Shown here: piece after piece, positions 61,495-64,000 of the stretch
Position numbering within the stretch: position 1 is the stretch's first letter
Layout of the letters: each line of letters begins with the position of its first letter
Source: Nansenia antarctica
Lineage: Eukaryota; Chordata; Actinopteri; Argentiniformes; Microstomatidae
Length of the DNA: 64,000 nucleotides
Reading direction: 5' to 3'
Assembly (NCBI GenBank): GCA_963989245.1
Contig: OZ022344.1
Coordinates: 64,745,694-64,809,693 of the forward strand
Notes under the pieces: generated by a model
Seen by the model: only the letters and a program-made list of their open reading frames with translations
Database searches by the model: none
Told to the model about the DNA's origin: nothing
Made by a program: the position numbers and the translations under genes

Positions 61495-62043
61495 ATGTCA
61501 GGGAAGAAATGTACAGCTAAACGCAAGTATGGAGATGAGCACAGGAAGTTTTTAGCCGAGTGGGAGAGTGAATATTTCTTTGTGGAGCGCAATGGAAAGC
61601 CATTCTGCCTGATATGCCAAACATCGTTGGCACATTACAAAGCTTCCAATCTCCAGCGCCATTTCAGCACAACGCATGCTAACATTGACCAGGAGTTTCC
61701 AAAAGACACCGAACTTCGCAATGGTAAATTAAACAGCTTGAAAAGCCAGACACAAACACAGACCAAGTTGTTCCAAATATTGGTTAAGCAATCAGAGACA
61801 GTGACACTTGCGTCCTATCAAGTGGCCTGGAACATTGCACGTGCTAAAAAGCCATACAATGAAGGAGAGTTTATTAAGAAATGCATCACTGATGTGATGG
61901 AAATATTTTCTCCAAATGAAACACTGAAAAAGATGGCCTCAGACATCCAACTGTCACGCCACACTAAGGGACACCAAGGGACAGTGACTTTTGGGGACTT
62001 GTCAGCAGAGAGAAGTTTCCTCTTCTCACTGCATGTGCACTAA
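61495..62043 (+). pseudogene. hAT transposase N-terminal part with BED zinc finger
   Basis: 182 codons. The BED-type finger has C-X2-C at CLIC and H-X4-H at HFSTTH (residues about 39-62). It is followed by a conserved hAT segment (LASYQVAWNIARAKKPYNEG, KCITDVMEIFSPNETLKKMA). This architecture is shared by domesticated genes such as GTF2IRD2 and ZBED proteins, but the coding sequence breaks off after IQLSRHT. The last 25 residues are out of frame relative to the family, so it is a deletion derivative and not a host gene. Confidence 0.75.
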
Positions 62044-62045
62044 GA

Positions 62046-62234
62046 GTGAGTGCCTACTTTGGATCCACGTATCTCTGTGAAATGTCATTTTCACAGATGA
62101 AAATAATCAAATCAAAGTACAGGAGCCGCCTTACTGACAGACACCTCACAGACTGTCTCAGACTGGCAGTCAGTAGCTATGAGCCAAACTACAAAGCACT
62201 TGTAGACAGTATCCAGTCACAACCATCACACTGA
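62046..62234 (+). pseudogene. hAT transposase C-terminal dimerisation piece
   Basis: Encodes YFGSTYLCEMSFSQMKIIKS then KYRSRLTDRHLTDCLRLAVS, the hAT C-terminal dimerisation signature, and ends SQPSH with a stop. The whole catalytic core between this and the N-terminal piece (several hundred codons in full elements) is missing, with the junction near 61965-62050. Confidence 0.8.
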
Positions 62235-62796
62235 CTTGAGTGAGTAACATGACTGTTTCGATGTGAAAAGTAATGCTGCATAAGATGACTGCACTTAGCA
62301 CTGACTGAGACACAAGTACACATTACAGTTCTACTTTATAAAATGCTAATTGTAAATATGTTTGTCAATGTTAATAAGTAAGAATAATAATTAAGTCAGT
62401 CAAGTGTCCAAATGTCAAGAATGTCAATTTGTTAACGTTGGCTAATGTTACTATGAACAAAATGATTTTATCATACATTCCTCCATTCCATGCCTTTATT
62501 TTTTGGTGTTGTAATGAAATTACATTTATCAAACTTTGAATTGAATTTCAGTTATGTACAATTCTTAAAGCAAGACAGCTGCCTGATATGCTTGATACAG
62601 TCTTTTTTGTTGTTGTTGCATCAATTTTAATGTTGGACCAATGCATTGCATCTAATTAAAATACAGGCAAATAAACGTCATTAAGTTTAAAGTACTATCT
62701 TGGCTGTCTTTTTCTCTCAACGCTTCAATAGGTAGATCTTGCCTTCACCAAGGCCGAGGTCAGGGATCTTGGGCTTAAAAAGGTTGGTGACCACTG

Positions 62797-63207
62797 ATCT
62801 ACACCATTCAAATGGTTTTGGATTCCCTGTCCTCTCCCCTATCCGGACACGTTTGAATTGTTATCCTAACCCACGGTAAACCGAAGTTATTAACCCGCAA
62901 AGGGCACCGTGTTTGTCCGTGAATAACACGGCACACAATGATACTACAGTTCATAAAGCACCGCATGATACTCGCGAGTTCATCTCGCTTTTCCCCCCGT
63001 TGATGTATTAAACAATCTAAGCAATCTAATCAGAGCAGTTGTTATTATGTCATATTATTGATGGATGTGCCATTTTTGATGGACAGCAGTGAACGGATGA
63101 CTGGATGTCAACTTCAACTTCAATGGAATCCCAAGCTGTGCTGTCCAGCCATTTTCGCCGTTCACTCATGAGTCAAATGCCGGTAGATTCGCGTCTTGTC
63201 GGCGTTT
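62797..63207. other. No gene recognised
   Basis: Unique-looking sequence between the hAT end and the direct repeat. The open frame at 63105-63371 has no recognisable motif. Confidence 0.4.
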
Positions 63208-63507
63208 CCCTGGTTGCGAGATCTAAACTACTAGAACTGAAATCGGCAGGTAACAGGCACGTAACATCCATATGCTGTATATATACATACATATATTTGA
63301 CTACCAGCAAGACACCGGAGCACTCTATAAACGCGGAGATTGGAGCCCCGCGTCAGTCAGCCTTTTCATAGAAATACATCGCTTCCCAATCCCTGGTTGC
63401 GAGATCTAAACTACAAATCTACTAGAACTGAAAGCGGCAAGTAGGCTAACAGGCACGTAACATCCATATGCTGTATAAATAAATATATTTGACTACCAGC
63501 AAGACTG
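63208..63507. repeat. Direct repeat of about 105-118 bp, two copies
   Basis: Copy 1 at 63208-63312 and copy 2 at 63390-63507 share CCCTGGTTGCGAGATCTAAA, CTAGAACTGAAA(T/G)CGGCA, AACAGGCACGTAACATCCAT and TTTGACTACCAGCAAGAC, with small indels. The 78 bp spacer holds a TATAAA-like CTCTATAAACGCGG. The nature is unknown (solo LTR pieces or a local duplication). Confidence 0.75.
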
Positions 63508-63696
63508 CGCTGCACTCGTATCTATCAGCCTGTCTGTTTAATGATGTCGTTGAATGCCGATGCTGAGATACAATTCATAAAGCAGACAAGTGAAGGCAGT
63601 GGTTTTAAGGGTTCAAAAAACATGACTTTATTATGTGTAGAACAACATATGTGCAGAACAAAATCCAATAGAAATGATTCAAACATGCAGACAATC

Positions 63697-64000
63697 AGGC
63701 AGTAGCCATCTCCTAGAATCTGCATCTGGCTAGCTGACAATAAACTATCAATACACCTAGGTAAAACTGAAACCATCCTATACGGATCCCCATCTAAACT
63801 CAGAAAGGCTGAACATTTTAAAATAAAAGTGGGTAACATTAATATCACAAGAAAAGAGGATATTACATACCTGGGCTCCATCTTAGAGGCAAATCTTTCC
63901 GGAGATAAAATGGCAGCAAAAGTAATCAAAAAAGTGAACCATAGAACTAGATTCTTGTACAGGATATCCTCACTTGTCAGTAAAAACACACTGAGGACCC
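63697..64000 (+). mobile_element. LINE reverse-transcriptase fragment (runs off the window)
   Basis: An ATG-less plus-strand frame encodes ICIWLADNKLSIHLGKTETI, then LYGSPSKLRKAEHFKIKVGN, ITRKEDITYLGSILEAN and KVNHRTRFLYRISSLVSKN. It matches the region after the catalytic motif in L2/jockey-like reverse transcriptases (WLxDNKLSLHLGKTE). The 5' boundary is abrupt near 63690. The minus-strand open frame covering the same DNA is a shadow. Confidence 0.85.

Larger units (their letters stand above)
61495..62796 (+). mobile_element. hAT (Charlie-like) element, left end missing, internally deleted
   Basis: Contains the N- and C-terminal parts of a hAT transposase and ends at 62796 with AAAGGTTGGTGACCACTG, the complement of a CAGTGGTCACCAACC-type terminus common to Charlie-like hAT elements. 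I could not find the matching left terminus or an 8 bp duplication, so the 5' end is probably lost. Positions 62235-62796 are its 3' UTR-like AT-rich sequence. Confidence 0.65.

Noticed and set aside
61287..62796. Single hAT element from the CAGTG end at 61287 to the CACTG end at 62796
   Set aside because: The two ends agree only in the first five bases and the flanking octamers (GTCACTAA and ATCTACAC) do not match, so they were treated as separate elements.
63105..63371. Possible first exon of another gene downstream of RPS3A
   Set aside because: The encoded peptide is not recognised, it overlaps a direct repeat, and no canonical donor with conserved coding was seen.
63525..63989. 154-codon minus-strand frame with hydrophobic stretches, membrane-protein-like
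   Set aside because: It is antisense to a clear LINE reverse-transcriptase frame on the plus strand.

Overview
The window is vertebrate nuclear DNA, almost certainly from a ray-finned fish. It holds spliced vertebrate genes with GT/AG introns, very dense (CA)n and (GA)n microsatellites, L2-type LINEs and SINEs sharing the eel UnaL2-type 3' tail, Tc1 elements of IR/DR type, hAT and palindromic MITEs, and a Ty3/gypsy (Mag-like) retrotransposon. The palindromic MITE pair resembles repeats common in salmoniform fishes, so a protacanthopterygian is possible, but I cannot fix the species.

Only two cellular genes are supported. LRBA (minus strand) contributes its first two coding exons, at 44174-44359 and 4028-4259. 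Its roughly 39.9 kb first coding intron fills most of the window, and intron 2 runs off the left end. RPS3A (plus strand) is complete at 48885-52023: six coding exons, 266 codons. The two genes are head to head, about 4.5 kb apart, as I recall for the human locus. A box C/D snoRNA of SNORD73 type lies in RPS3A intron 2. A second, diverged copy lies about 0.6 kb upstream of RPS3A and carries flanking intron sequence with it.

Layout: 1-4027 is LRBA intron 2, with simple repeats and LINE relics. 4260-44173 is LRBA intron 1, with microsatellites, three minisatellites (23 bp, 25 bp and 20 bp units), SINEs, L2 fragments, a decayed Tc1, a 623 bp hAT MITE with a perfect 8 bp target duplication, and diverged duplicated segments. 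44360-48884 is the intergenic/promoter interval. 48885-52023 is RPS3A. 52024-64000 is a transposon cluster.

The transposon cluster contains an apparently intact 4.66 kb Ty3/gypsy element (two 202 bp LTRs differing at one base, 5 bp target duplication, tRNA-Ser primer site, polypurine tract, one 1330-codon gag-pol frame). Next to it is a 2.65 kb Tc1 element whose broken transposase is split by a 5'-truncated LINE. Beyond these are a small palindromic element, an internally deleted hAT transposase, and a LINE reverse-transcriptase fragment running off the right end.

The many short open frames rich in Val-Cys, His-Thr, Ser-Leu or Arg-Glu are translations of simple repeats and are not annotated as genes. 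I found no convincing undescribed multi-gene system. The most interesting signals are the duplicated snoRNA segment, the young retrotransposon and the microhomology-matched LINE insertion.
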